From Campylobacteraceae bacterium (GTDB lineage: Bacteria; Campylobacterota; Campylobacteria; Campylobacterales; Sulfurovaceae), in contig JALSHP010000232.1 of assembly GCA_026982175.1 (NCBI GenBank), positions 1 through 15,653 of the forward strand: a DNA stretch of 15,653 bases, in the 5' to 3' direction. Of the stretch, positions 8,584 through 15,653 are shown piece by piece. A program made the translations under genes and the position numbers. The number at the start of each line of letters is the position of its first letter. The stretch's first letter is position 1. The notes beneath the pieces were generated by a model. The model saw only the letters and a program-made list of their open reading frames with translations, made no database searches and was not told the DNA's origin.

Positions 8584-9645
8584 TTAAAATCGCTCCAAAA
8601 TATCATAAGCTGTATTTCGCTTAGCAGGGTTTTCCCCTATGTCACGAATAAGCTCTATCATCTCATCTTGATTCATACTGTTTGCTGCTCCTGCAGCTGA
8701 GACGACATTTTCTTCCATCATGGTTGACCCTAAATCATTCGCTCCAAATTTAAGAGCCATTTGACCAATGTAAGAGCCTTGTGTTACCCAAGAGCTTTGA
8801 ATGTTGGGTACATTATCTAAAAAGAGCCGTGCTACGGCTAAGTAACGCAGATATTGATTAGGCGTTGTCTTACTAATGGTTGGCAATTCACGTTTAAGTT
8901 GGGTATGGTCACTCTGATATGACCACATGATAAAGGCTCTAAACCCACCTGTTTCATCTTGAAGCTGACGTACATAGTCCCAATGCTCAACTATCTCACG
9001 AACAGTCTCAACTGTTCCGTACATCATCGTTGCCGTGGACTTTACCCCCAACTTATGTGCTTGTCGATGAACTTCAAGCCATTGGTCTTTGTCATGTTTT
9101 TTCGGAGCGATAATGTCTCGAACTCTGTCCGATAATATCTCAGCACCAGCCCCTGGAATAGAGCTTAAACCTTTATCTCTAAGCCGTCTTATCACTTCAG
9201 AAATAGAAATTTTAGAACGGTTAGCAATGTAATCTATTTCTATAGAAGAGAAGCCATGAATGGTCACTTGAGGGTATTTTTTAGAGATATGCTCTACTAA
9301 ATCTTCATACCACTCAATTTGAAGTTTTGGATGCACCCCACCTTGAAAGAGAATTTGTGTTCCCCCAATGGCTAAAAGTTCATCTATCTTTTGGTCAATC
9401 TCTTCAAAAGTCAAGATGTAAGCATCTTCTTTTTTCTCATGCGTATAAAAAGCACAAAACTTACAATCAACCCAACAGATATTGGTGTAGTTGATGTTTC
9501 TGTCCACCACAAAAGTAGTCACTTTTTTAGGGTGTAGTTTGTCTTTCATTTCAGAAGCCATACGACCCAAAGTTTTTAGGTCTGCTTTTTCGATGAGTTC
9601 TACAGCTTCATCTATGCTCATTCGCTTATTATGTAAGGCACTCAT
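8584..9645 (-). CDS. mqnC: Cyclic dehypoxanthine futalosine synthase (radical SAM, menaquinone pathway)
   Basis: MqnC is a radical SAM enzyme that cyclises dehypoxanthine futalosine, a step of the futalosine route to menaquinone used by Campylobacterota. The 353-residue product has the cluster motif C57-WVD-C61-KF-C64 after NYTNI, a TIM-barrel core, and the family-typical C-terminal GSTMMEENVVSAAG. That last motif favours MqnC over the related MqnE, though I cannot score the two. The start ATG at 9645 has AGGAG six bases upstream. It begins 18 bases after the nusB stop codon, so the two are probably co-transcribed. The end is followed by a REPIN-like element. Confidence 0.9.
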   Translation of the reverse strand: MSALHNKRMSIDEAVELIEKADLKTLGRMASEMKDKLHPKKVTTFVVDRNINYTNICWVDCKFCAFYTHEKKEDAYILTFEEIDQKIDELLAIGGTQILFQGGVHPKLQIEWYEDLVEHISKKYPQVTIHGFSSIEIDYIANRSKISISEVIRRLRDKGLSSIPGAGAEILSDRVRDIIAPKKHDKDQWLEVHRQAHKLGVKSTATMMYGTVETVREIVEHWDYVRQLQDETGGFRAFIMWSYQSDHTQLKRELPTISKTTPNQYLRYLAVARLFLDNVPNIQSSWVTQGSYIGQMALKFGANDLGSTMMEENVVSAAGAANSMNQDEMIELIRDIGENPAKRNTAYDILERF

Positions 9646-9663
9646 TTTTGTCTCCTTTTTCTA

Positions 9664-10116
9664 CTATTCAGGCTTCTCTTTAGGAACTTCAACTTCTTTA
9701 GGTTTCTCAATGTTGGCTGCTTCTTCTTTTCCTACTGCATCAAGCACAGCATTAATAAACTGTGGAGATTTATCGTCAGCTAAAGCTTTGGCTAACTCAA
9801 TCGCTTCATTAATAATAATACGCTTGTCTATCCCCTCAACCATAATCTCAAAAGTCGCTAAACGCATAATTGCTTTTTCAACTTTACCAATGGAGTTGTA
9901 ATCCCATGATCGGAGATGTTTTTTAATCTCTTCATCAATCATCTTTAAATTTTTAATCGTTCCATCAAAGAGAGTATGCGAGAACTCTCTTTGTTTGTTA
10001 CGGATTTTATCCTCTTCTAAGATGATATTACTAAAGGTTGAAATCTCTTCATTCCCTAAATCATACGCATATAAAAGTCCTACTACTGCTCTTCTTGCTT
10101 GGTGTCTTGTTGCCAT
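9664..10116 (-). CDS. nusB: Transcription antitermination factor NusB
   Basis: NusB pairs with NusE (S10) on boxA RNA and helps antitermination of rRNA operons. The 150-residue product opens with the family-typical MATRHQARRAVVGLLYAYD and has the later FEIMVEGIDKRIIINEAIELAK and FINAVLDAV segments. After about residue 130 there is a charged, proline-containing tail (KPKEVEVPKEKPE) beyond the usual fold. Two TAG codons in tandem end the gene. AAGG six bases before the ATG is the ribosome binding site. It lies between ribH and mqnC. Confidence 0.95.
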   Translation of the reverse strand: MATRHQARRAVVGLLYAYDLGNEEISTFSNIILEEDKIRNKQREFSHTLFDGTIKNLKMIDEEIKKHLRSWDYNSIGKVEKAIMRLATFEIMVEGIDKRIIINEAIELAKALADDKSPQFINAVLDAVGKEEAANIEKPKEVEVPKEKPE

Positions 10117-10140
10117 TTTTTACCTTATTTTCACATTTAT

Positions 10141-10202
10141 TGGTGCGATGGCAATCGCCCCCTAGAGGTTCGATGCCGTAGGGTGTGATTGCTATCACAC
10201 CA
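10141..10202. repeat. REPIN-like inverted pair of REP hairpins
   Basis: The right half (10178-10202) reads GTAG then the perfect hairpin GGTGTGAT-TGCT-ATCACACC. The left half (10141-10165), on the minus strand, reads CTAG then GGGGCGAT-TGCC-ATCGCACC with one mismatch. The feet face each other over a 12-base linker, AGGTTCGATGCC. Compared with the element at 8508-8572 the stems differ by paired changes (CAAT/ATTG, TGAT/ATCA, CGAT/ATCG), showing that the fold is kept. It fills most of the gap between the ribH stop and the nusB start. Confidence 0.75.
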
Positions 10203-10211
10203 ACATTAAAA

Positions 10212-10682
10212 CTACGCCTCTAAAGCCGTATATAAATTCATCAATTCAATAAGACTTGCCATCGCTTCGCCACCTTTGTTACCTGCCTTTGTTCCTGCAC
10301 GTTCAATCGCTTGTTCAATACTATCAACTGTTAAAACACCAAAAGTTGCAGGTTTTCCGTGCTTCATCGTTACCGATGCTACCCCTTTGGTCGCCTCTGC
10401 TGAGACATAATCAAAATGAGGTGTTGCCCCACGAATAACTGCACCCAAACAACAAACAGCATCATACTTACCAGAAGCCAAAGCTTTGTCTAAAGCAAAT
10501 GGAACTTCAAATGCCCCTGGCACTAAAATGAGGTCTAAATCATCTGCATCTCCACCATGTCTTGCGTATACATCTACCGCACCTTCTACCAATCTATCGG
10601 TGATAAAATGGTTAAACCTTGCATTAATAATGGCTACTTTTTTACTTTTATCTACTTGTAAGTTACCTTCTACTGTCGTCAT
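10212..10682 (-). CDS. ribH: 6,7-dimethyl-8-ribityllumazine synthase
   Basis: RibH joins 5-amino-6-ribitylaminouracil and 3,4-dihydroxybutanone 4-phosphate to give lumazine, the direct precursor of riboflavin, in an icosahedral or pentameric cytoplasmic complex. The 156-residue length is normal. Visible motifs are the N-terminal ARFNHFITDRL substrate loop, VPGAFEVP (54-61), and GAVIRGATPHFDYV with catalytic H89. The ATG at 10682 has AAAGGA five bases upstream. It lies between kdsA and nusB, an order I recall from other Campylobacterota; no other riboflavin gene is in the window. Confidence 0.96.
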   Translation of the reverse strand: MTTVEGNLQVDKSKKVAIINARFNHFITDRLVEGAVDVYARHGGDADDLDLILVPGAFEVPFALDKALASGKYDAVCCLGAVIRGATPHFDYVSAEATKGVASVTMKHGKPATFGVLTVDSIEQAIERAGTKAGNKGGEAMASLIELMNLYTALEA

Positions 10683-10738
10683 TTAGTTCCTTTTGTCTCT
10701 TTTAAATTTTAAATAATTATAACCAATTAAGCTTTTTT

Positions 10739-10762
10739 TGGTGCAATAAATTGACACCCTAC
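10739..10762 (-). repeat. Single REP-like hairpin overlapping the kdsA stop
   Basis: These 24 bases are identical to the left half of the element at 8508-8531, including its bulged T. On the minus strand the GTAG foot is made of the last base of the kdsA GAG codon plus its TAG stop, followed by the GGTG..CACC hairpin. No inverted partner is present. An A-run follows on the minus strand, so it does not look like an intrinsic terminator. Confidence 0.7.
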
Positions 10763-11559
10763 TCCACAATTGCTTGAATTGCTTCAATTTGCTTGATTAA
10801 AGTCTCTAGCTTATTAAGTTCAATCATATTTGGACCATCACTTAAGGCAATGCTTGGGTCAAAATGGGTTTCAAAGAAAAAGCCATCGACCCCAACGGCA
10901 GCTGCTGCTCTACTCAAATAGGGTACTAAAGCCGAATCACCACCACTTGTTGCTCCACCAGAGGCTGGTTGTTGTACTGAATGGGTCGCATCAAAAATGA
11001 CAGGAGCAAACTCTCGCATCTGTTTTAAACCACGCATATCGACCACTAAGTTACCATAACCAAAAGATGAACCACGTTCTGTAAGCCATACATTGTATTT
11101 TTCTGCATTCTCATAGGAAACTTCACCATTAAATCCACGTGTCTTTAAAACTTTGGCTACTGAATGTTCCATAGCTTGTGGGGCTAAAAACTGTCCTTTT
11201 TTAATGTTTACCACCGCCCCTGTTTTGGCAGCTGCGACGAGTAAATCGGTTTGACGACATAAAAAAGCAGGGATTTGAAGTACATCGACTACCTCTGCTA
11301 CGGCTTGTGGTTGTGTATAGTCATGCACATCCGTTAAAAGTTTATAGCCAAATTGCTCTTTGACCTCTTGAAGCATCTTTAAACCTTCATCTAAGCCAGG
11401 TCCTCTAAAAGAGTCTAGTGAGGTTCTATTGGCTTTGTCGAAACTGGCTTTAAAATAAAAATCTTTCGTACAATCTTCATGATATTTGTTTAATGATTCT
11501 GCAATTCGCATTACATTATCTCGGCTCTCTAATACACAAGGTCCTGCTATTAATTTCAT
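10759..11559 (-). CDS. kdsA: 3-deoxy-8-phosphooctulonate (Kdo-8-P) synthase
   Basis: KdsA condenses phosphoenolpyruvate with arabinose 5-phosphate to form Kdo-8-phosphate, needed for the lipopolysaccharide inner core. The 266-residue TIM-barrel protein begins MKLIAGPCVLES. Cysteine C8, with H193 (DATHSV), E230 (FFETHFD) and D241 (SDGPN), matches the metal-dependent class known from Aquifex; the metal-independent E. coli type has Asn at the Cys place. Other motifs are KASFDKANRTS, KKGQFLAP and QQPASGGATSGG. AAAGG lies eight bases before the ATG. The TAG stop is part of a REP-like repeat. It starts 21 bases after the EamA gene and precedes ribH. Confidence 0.96.
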   Translation of the reverse strand: MKLIAGPCVLESRDNVMRIAESLNKYHEDCTKDFYFKASFDKANRTSLDSFRGPGLDEGLKMLQEVKEQFGYKLLTDVHDYTQPQAVAEVVDVLQIPAFLCRQTDLLVAAAKTGAVVNIKKGQFLAPQAMEHSVAKVLKTRGFNGEVSYENAEKYNVWLTERGSSFGYGNLVVDMRGLKQMREFAPVIFDATHSVQQPASGGATSGGDSALVPYLSRAAAAVGVDGFFFETHFDPSIALSDGPNMIELNKLETLIKQIEAIQAIVE

Positions 11560-11580
11560 CTGTTATGCCTTTTATAATAA

Positions 11581-12513
11581 TTATTTATCTTTTGACAGTG
11601 CTACCAATAGCCCTGAACTTATGACCAAAATTATACCTAAAAATGTCCATAAATTAGGTATGGCATCGCCTAAAGTGATGCCTATAATTAGACCAAAAAC
11701 AATATTGGAATAAGAGATAGTACCAACAATCCCTGCTTTAGTTAGCTCATAAGCTTTAGTCATGAGCAGTTGAGAAGTTGTGGCAAAGAGACCCACCCCT
11801 GTAACATAAAGCCATTCTATACCATTTGGCATAGTAAATTCAGCAAACATCCAATCAAAATTTGAAGAGACTTCAATATAAGGGCTTATTAACATTAAAA
11901 TGAGTGGTGCTAAGGTTCCAATGCCCATAAACGACATGACAATGGCACGGGTATCATAATATTTACTAAGCTCCCGAATAGAAGTATACGCCAAGGCTGC
12001 TCCGATACCTGAAAGAATGCCCAATATGTCATATTTATCGAATGTTCCTCCAATGGGTTGTGCTACAAATACAATACCAACAAAACCAAGCACAATCGCC
12101 ACTATCGCCCATTTGTTGAGTTTTTCCTTTAAAAAAAAATAGGCAAAGATAGCCACAAAGATAGGGGAAGTTTTGTTGTAAGTAATGGCATCGCCCAAAG
12201 GGATATTGGCAATCAAATAGAAGTATGCCAACAAAGAGATAAATCCGATAGTTCCTCTAAAAATTAAGAGTAAAAACTTACCTCCTGTTTGTTTGAGAGG
12301 AATTTTATAAATGGAGAAGCCGACTAACAGTACCCCAAAAATATTTCTAAAAAATGTTACTTCAACAGGAGGCAATATTTCTGAAATAACTTTAGCAAAG
12401 CCCCCCATACAAGCAAATGAGAGTGAGGCTAGAAGCATAAGTAAAATACCCCTGTCCATTGTTAACATATATTTTTTCAAGCTTAACCTTTTAATTTTGT
12501 CGAATTTTATCAT
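11581..12513 (-). CDS. EamA/DMT-family inner-membrane transporter
   Basis: The product (310 residues from the first ATG) is a drug/metabolite-superfamily protein with about ten membrane helices in two EamA repeats (roughly 20-150 and 160-307). Each repeat ends in a helix pattern such as FVGIVFVAQP and FLGIILVISSGLLVALS, and the conserved proline/lysine stretch NKTSPIFVAIFAYFFLKEKLN is present. The substrate cannot be told from sequence. The start is uncertain: the first ATG (12513) has no clear ribosome binding site and adds a basic head, while ATGs at codons 16 and 19 sit just before the first membrane helix. It is first in the minus-strand run and divergent from the M23 gene. Confidence 0.88.
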   Translation of the reverse strand: MIKFDKIKRLSLKKYMLTMDRGILLMLLASLSFACMGGFAKVISEILPPVEVTFFRNIFGVLLVGFSIYKIPLKQTGGKFLLLIFRGTIGFISLLAYFYLIANIPLGDAITYNKTSPIFVAIFAYFFLKEKLNKWAIVAIVLGFVGIVFVAQPIGGTFDKYDILGILSGIGAALAYTSIRELSKYYDTRAIVMSFMGIGTLAPLILMLISPYIEVSSNFDWMFAEFTMPNGIEWLYVTGVGLFATTSQLLMTKAYELTKAGIVGTISYSNIVFGLIIGITLGDAIPNLWTFLGIILVISSGLLVALSKDK

Positions 12514-12571
12514 ATTTATCTAAGAAGCTTTCAGTTAAAATCTTTTTAAAAATTCAACTTAAAGATAGCCT

Positions 12572-13789
12572 ATGCCTATAAAATCACTACTTTTATTAAT
12601 CTTACTGATGCTTTTTAGCCCCAATCTTCTAGCCAAAGAGTACAAATGGAGCAGCAAACTCACCTTTTTAGGTTTTTTAAAAAAGCATGGTATCTCTCAA
12701 AAGCTATACTATAATATGGACAGAGAAGACAAAGAGCTTATTCAAGAGATTAAAGCAGGTCAGAGCTATAGTATCATCCGAAAAAAAGGGAAAATCAAAA
12801 CCATAAATATTCCTGTTTCTGATGAACTTATGTTAGAAATTCGTAGAGTAAAAAAAGGATTTAAGGCCAAATATATTCCTATTCCCTACCAACTAATTGA
12901 GAAGACCATCTCCATTCGTATTAAAAAAGGGTTTAAAAAAGACCTCTACAATGCCACCAAAACACACTACTATGGAAAAGAACTAGAAGCTGTCTACTCC
13001 AAATCTATCCCTTTTCACAAAATGAGAAAAGGGGATAGAATTATTATCTTCTATACCCAAAAATATCGACACAATAAAGCCTACTCTAGCCCACAAATTG
13101 AAGCTTGTCTCATTGAGGTAAACAAAAAACCTTTTTATGGTTTTCTTCTCGATGATAAATATTATGACTCCACAGGTAAACAGTACCAGCGAACTTTTGT
13201 TTATAATAAAGCAGGATTTATTCGTCCAATTAGAAACATAAAGCGTATCTCTAGTGGCTTTACACAACGACGTTACCACCCTATTTTACACCGTTACAGA
13301 GCCCATTTAGGAATTGACTATGCAGCAAGAAGAGGTACTAAAATCATCGCTTCAGCTGGGGGTAGAATTGTCTATCGTGGTTGGAAAGGTGGCTATGGAC
13401 GTGTGATTGAGATAAAACATAAAAATGGCATTAAAACACTCTATGCTCATCAAAGCCGTTTTGCCCGAAAACTACACATTGGCTCTTGGGTCTCGCAAGG
13501 TCGTGTCATTGGCTATGTAGGGACATCAGGACGAAGCACTGGTCCACACCTCCACTTTGGACTCTATAAAAATGGTAGAGCCATTAATCCTGCACGTTAT
13601 ATAAGAAAAAGAAAAGTGCTTAGACAGATTAAACTTAGAGGAACAAAATATAAGAAACTTAGAAAGTTAGTAAGACACTATCGTCCTCAATTCAAAGAGA
13701 CCAAAGCACGAAAACGTAGCATCATTAAAAAAGAGAGTCAACGCTGTTTAAACTGTTATAAAAAGCTTCCTAAACAGTTAAAAAAATAG
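12572..13789 (+). CDS. M23 peptidoglycan DD-endopeptidase, Csd3/Pgp3 type
   Basis: This secreted LytM-type metallopeptidase (405 residues) probably trims peptidoglycan cross-links and stem peptides in the periplasm, as Csd3 of H. pylori and Pgp3 of Campylobacter do for cell shape. Residues 1-21 are a signal peptide (ending LLAKE). The N-terminal region (about 25-215) matches the regulatory/latch part of the family. The M23 domain (about 225-345) carries zinc ligands H245 and D249 (HLGIDYA) and H328, with catalytic H293 (YAHQSR) and H326 in GPHLHFG. The tail after residue 345 is very basic and holds a CLNC pair (about 393-396). The ribosome binding site is weak. It is divergent from the EamA gene and convergent with the DUF3108 gene. 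Confidence 0.92.
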   Translation: MPIKSLLLLILLMLFSPNLLAKEYKWSSKLTFLGFLKKHGISQKLYYNMDREDKELIQEIKAGQSYSIIRKKGKIKTINIPVSDELMLEIRRVKKGFKAKYIPIPYQLIEKTISIRIKKGFKKDLYNATKTHYYGKELEAVYSKSIPFHKMRKGDRIIIFYTQKYRHNKAYSSPQIEACLIEVNKKPFYGFLLDDKYYDSTGKQYQRTFVYNKAGFIRPIRNIKRISSGFTQRRYHPILHRYRAHLGIDYAARRGTKIIASAGGRIVYRGWKGGYGRVIEIKHKNGIKTLYAHQSRFARKLHIGSWVSQGRVIGYVGTSGRSTGPHLHFGLYKNGRAINPARYIRKRKVLRQIKLRGTKYKKLRKLVRHYRPQFKETKARKRSIIKKESQRCLNCYKKLPKQLKK

Positions 13790-13793
13790 CTTA

Positions 13794-13830
13794 CTCTTTT
13801 TAAAAAGAGGGAGAGAAATTAAATTCTCTC
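13794..13830. terminator. Two hairpins between convergent genes, possible bidirectional terminator
   Basis: The perfect 16-base palindrome CTCTTTTTAAAAAGAG (13794-13809) directly follows the M23 stop. It is followed by the stem GAGAGAA/TTCTCTC with a six-base loop (13811-13830), which spans the stop codon of the DUF3108 gene. T-runs lie inside the first palindrome rather than after a GC-rich stem, so efficiency is uncertain. The location between two converging genes supports a terminator role. Confidence 0.4.
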
Positions 13831-14556
13831 TGCTCGAATATCTCCAAAAAGAATTAAATCTTTTAACACAGCTTTTTGAGTAATGCCATCAGCACCAATT
13901 TTCAACAGCAGTTCCCCTTTATCACTTGAAAAGATATTTTGATGCACAATCGCTTTGGCGTACCAAGCATTATCTTCTTCACCCAATACCTCTTTATACT
14001 CTTCTAGTTCAGATGATTGAGGAATATAAACTTCAACATCTCCCTGCTGTTTTTCTGCTCCTACCGCTGTAAATAGATAAGATTTACTCTCTTTTTTATC
14101 TTGAATTTTTTGCTCTAAATTAAAATAGAGTGAAAGCAAATCATCCTTTGAATAGAAATCCAATGTTTTATTGGTATCTTTTTTAAGTTTTCCATTTTTC
14201 CAATACTTATAACTCTTTAAAACAGTTTTATCTGTATGATTAATCGTATAGAGTTTATTTACCATCTTAGCTCCATAAGATTTGGTTATCTGATAATAAT
14301 CAGCCACCATAAGACCATTTTCAATATGCCCTTTAGAGATGTGATGTTCCTCTCTGTCTCCTGAAAGAGTTGCAGCAAGCCCTGTTGCTTTTAATTTGAC
14401 ATCAATCTCATAGGTCTCTGCATCTCGCGTTAAAACAGCATTGGCAATCCCTATCTCCCCAATAATTCCAAACTCTACTTTATAGTCTGCTGTAATTCTC
14501 TCTGCATGAAGAGATGTTGTTATTAAGATAAAACTCCATAATATTAGTTTTTTCAT
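13819..14556 (-). CDS. Secreted DUF3108 domain protein
   Basis: The 245-residue product has a signal peptide (residues 1-18, cleaved near LHA/ERI) and the layout of DUF3108 proteins: an N-terminal YKVEFGIIGEIG strand, a LKATGLAATLSGDREEH stretch, YYQITKSYG, a SKDDLLSLYFNL segment, and a C-terminal DGITQKAVLKDLILFGDI. It is probably a periplasmic beta-rich protein; the molecular function is unknown to me. AAGGA six bases before the ATG is the ribosome binding site, and TATAAA (minus strand, 14574-14579) is a possible -10. It converges on the M23 peptidase and is divergent from the MscS gene, which may hint at an envelope role, but that is inference. Confidence 0.85.
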   Translation of the reverse strand: MKKLILWSFILITTSLHAERITADYKVEFGIIGEIGIANAVLTRDAETYEIDVKLKATGLAATLSGDREEHHISKGHIENGLMVADYYQITKSYGAKMVNKLYTINHTDKTVLKSYKYWKNGKLKKDTNKTLDFYSKDDLLSLYFNLEQKIQDKKESKSYLFTAVGAEKQQGDVEVYIPQSSELEEYKEVLGEEDNAWYAKAIVHQNIFSSDKGELLLKIGADGITQKAVLKDLILFGDIRAERI

Positions 14557-14624
14557 ATCGTATCCTTATTATTTTTATAACTATTATTTAATCAAGTTTA
14601 TGTGTAATAACTGTGATTTTTAGA

Positions 14625-14630
14625 TAAAAT
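14625..14630 (+). promoter_or_regulatory. Possible -10 box very close to the mscS-like start
   Basis: TAAAAT lies seven bases before the ATG at 14638. If used, transcription would begin at or next to the start codon and give a leaderless or nearly leaderless mRNA, which would fit the lack of a ribosome binding site. No -35 is evident, and the region is AT-rich, so chance matches are likely. Confidence 0.25.
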
Positions 14631-14637
14631 AATATTT

Positions 14638-15653
14638 ATGAATGAAAATAATAGCACTCAAACCCAAGAGATAATTGAGCAGTCACAAGAGATTATTGAA
14701 AAACTGGACATTAACTTCTTTCCCCAAGTTCAATCGTGGCTCAATGGCTTTTACCTCACACGCTATGGAGAACCATTTAGTAGCCTCTATTTTAATATAC
14801 CCCTTGGTAATATTATCGCCGCTTTCTTCTCTTTTTTCTTTTTTCTTCTCTTACGGAAACTCTTTGCGACCATTGTCATAAAATTTTTACAACCCTTAAC
14901 CCGAAGAACAAAAAACAGTTATGATGAACGTATTGTCCTCGCCCTTAAAGGACCTCTTACCTTTTTGTTTATTATTATTGGAACACGTCTCTTTTTTGCA
15001 CTGCTCTTTTTAGAGACCCCATTTATTAACAACATCATTAGCTCCATGATAGCCTACAACCTCTTTTGGGCTTTTTATGAATTGATTAATGCTCTTAGGG
15101 GAATTGTTTACAGTTTTACTTCACGTATTAACCCTGAACTCTCCTATGAAGTAGGCAACTTTATCTTAGCCATCATCAAAGGAGTGGTGCTTGTCATTGG
15201 ACTCGCTTCCATTTTAGAAGTGTGGGGCATTAATGTCGGAGGTCTTCTTGCAGGTTTAGGAATTGGAGGTTTAGCCTTCGCCCTAGCTGCCAAAGATACG
15301 GCTGCGAATATCTTTGGTTCAGTCGCCCTACTCCTTGACAAATCTATTCGCATTGGCGAGTGGATAAAAGTGGGAGAGGTTGAGGGGACAGTTGAGGACA
15401 TTGGTATGCGTACCACCAAAATTCGCTCTTTTGGAAAATCACTCATCACCCTACCCAACCAAGTCATTGCCAACAGCCCCATTGAGAACTATTCAAGAAG
15501 AGGGGTTCGGCGTATCAAGATGACCCTTGGCGTAACTTACAATACCACAAGCCAACAGATGGAGCAGATACTTCTTGATATTAAAAGCATGTTAAAAAAT
15601 CATCCAAGTATCGCTCAAAAAGAGACAATGTTGGTTAACTTCACCTCTTTTGA
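14638..15653 (+). CDS. MscS-family mechanosensitive channel (3' end outside window)
   Basis: The frame is open from the ATG at 14638 to the window edge: 338 residues, no stop yet. It encodes an inner-membrane channel that opens under membrane tension and releases solutes on osmotic downshift. After a polar head (about 1-35) there are about five membrane segments. The last (from residue 201) is the pore helix region GGLLAGLGIGGLAFALAAKD, followed by the MscS beta domain (RIGEWIKVGEVEGTVEDIG, then ITLPNQVIANSPIENYSRR). The extra N-terminal helices make it longer than E. coli MscS and more like YnaI-type proteins. An in-frame TGA at 14614 and no other start support this ATG, but no Shine-Dalgarno is seen. 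Confidence 0.92.
   Translation, partial: MNENNSTQTQEIIEQSQEIIEKLDINFFPQVQSWLNGFYLTRYGEPFSSLYFNIPLGNIIAAFFSFFFFLLLRKLFATIVIKFLQPLTRRTKNSYDERIVLALKGPLTFLFIIIGTRLFFALLFLETPFINNIISSMIAYNLFWAFYELINALRGIVYSFTSRINPELSYEVGNFILAIIKGVVLVIGLASILEVWGINVGGLLAGLGIGGLAFALAAKDTAANIFGSVALLLDKSIRIGEWIKVGEVEGTVEDIGMRTTKIRSFGKSLITLPNQVIANSPIENYSRRGVRRIKMTLGVTYNTTSQQMEQILLDIKSMLKNHPSIAQKETMLVNFTSF

Noticed and set aside
10166..10177. GGTTCGATGCC resembles a tRNA T-arm
   Set aside because: No acceptor stem, anticodon arm or D-arm can be folded around it; it is the linker between two facing hairpins.
15144..15482. Open minus-strand frame of 112 codons opposite the MscS gene
   Set aside because: It is low-complexity (rich in Pro, Ser, Ala) and lies inside the conserved MscS coding region, so it is a shadow frame.

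Overview
The window is low-GC bacterial DNA that reads as a free-living member of the Campylobacterota (epsilonproteobacteria; Sulfurimonas/Sulfurovum-like is my guess, the genus is not proven). The reasons are the kdsA-ribH-nusB gene order, which I recall from Helicobacter and Campylobacter, a futalosine-pathway menaquinone gene (mqnC) beside an M16 peptidase homologue as I recall in H. pylori, a Csd3/Pgp3-type M23 peptidase, and a GyrA whose QRDR resembles that of H. pylori.

Layout. 1-2403 (-): gyrA, cut at its 3' end by the window edge. 2404-2549: divergent promoter region. 2550-4963 (+): a three-gene zinc uptake operon (znuA-znuC-znuB). 4964-5245: AT-rich gap with a possible decayed repeat. 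5246-7207 (+): a REC-PAS-degenerate GGDEF-EAL protein, probably a c-di-GMP phosphodiesterase, with a TTG start. 7191-12513 (-): six genes in one direction, in transcription order EamA transporter, kdsA, ribH, nusB, mqnC and a catalytically dead M16 homologue. The last of these overlaps the EAL gene tail to tail by 17 bp. 12572-13789 (+): M23 endopeptidase of Csd3/Pgp3 type. 13819-14556 (-): secreted DUF3108 protein. 14638-15653 (+): an MscS-family channel cut by the window end.

The minus-strand run joins LPS inner core (Kdo), flavin, antitermination and menaquinone functions, so it is a housekeeping supra-operon rather than one pathway. The M23 enzyme, Kdo synthesis and MscS all concern the cell envelope.

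No defence system, prophage, CRISPR array, IS element or RNA gene is visible. The most interesting non-genic signal is a small family of REP/REPIN-like elements inside the minus-strand run: a GTAG foot followed by a short hairpin, with compensatory changes between copies. One single copy supplies the stop codon of kdsA. A possible decayed relative lies after znuB. I found no convincing new multi-gene system.
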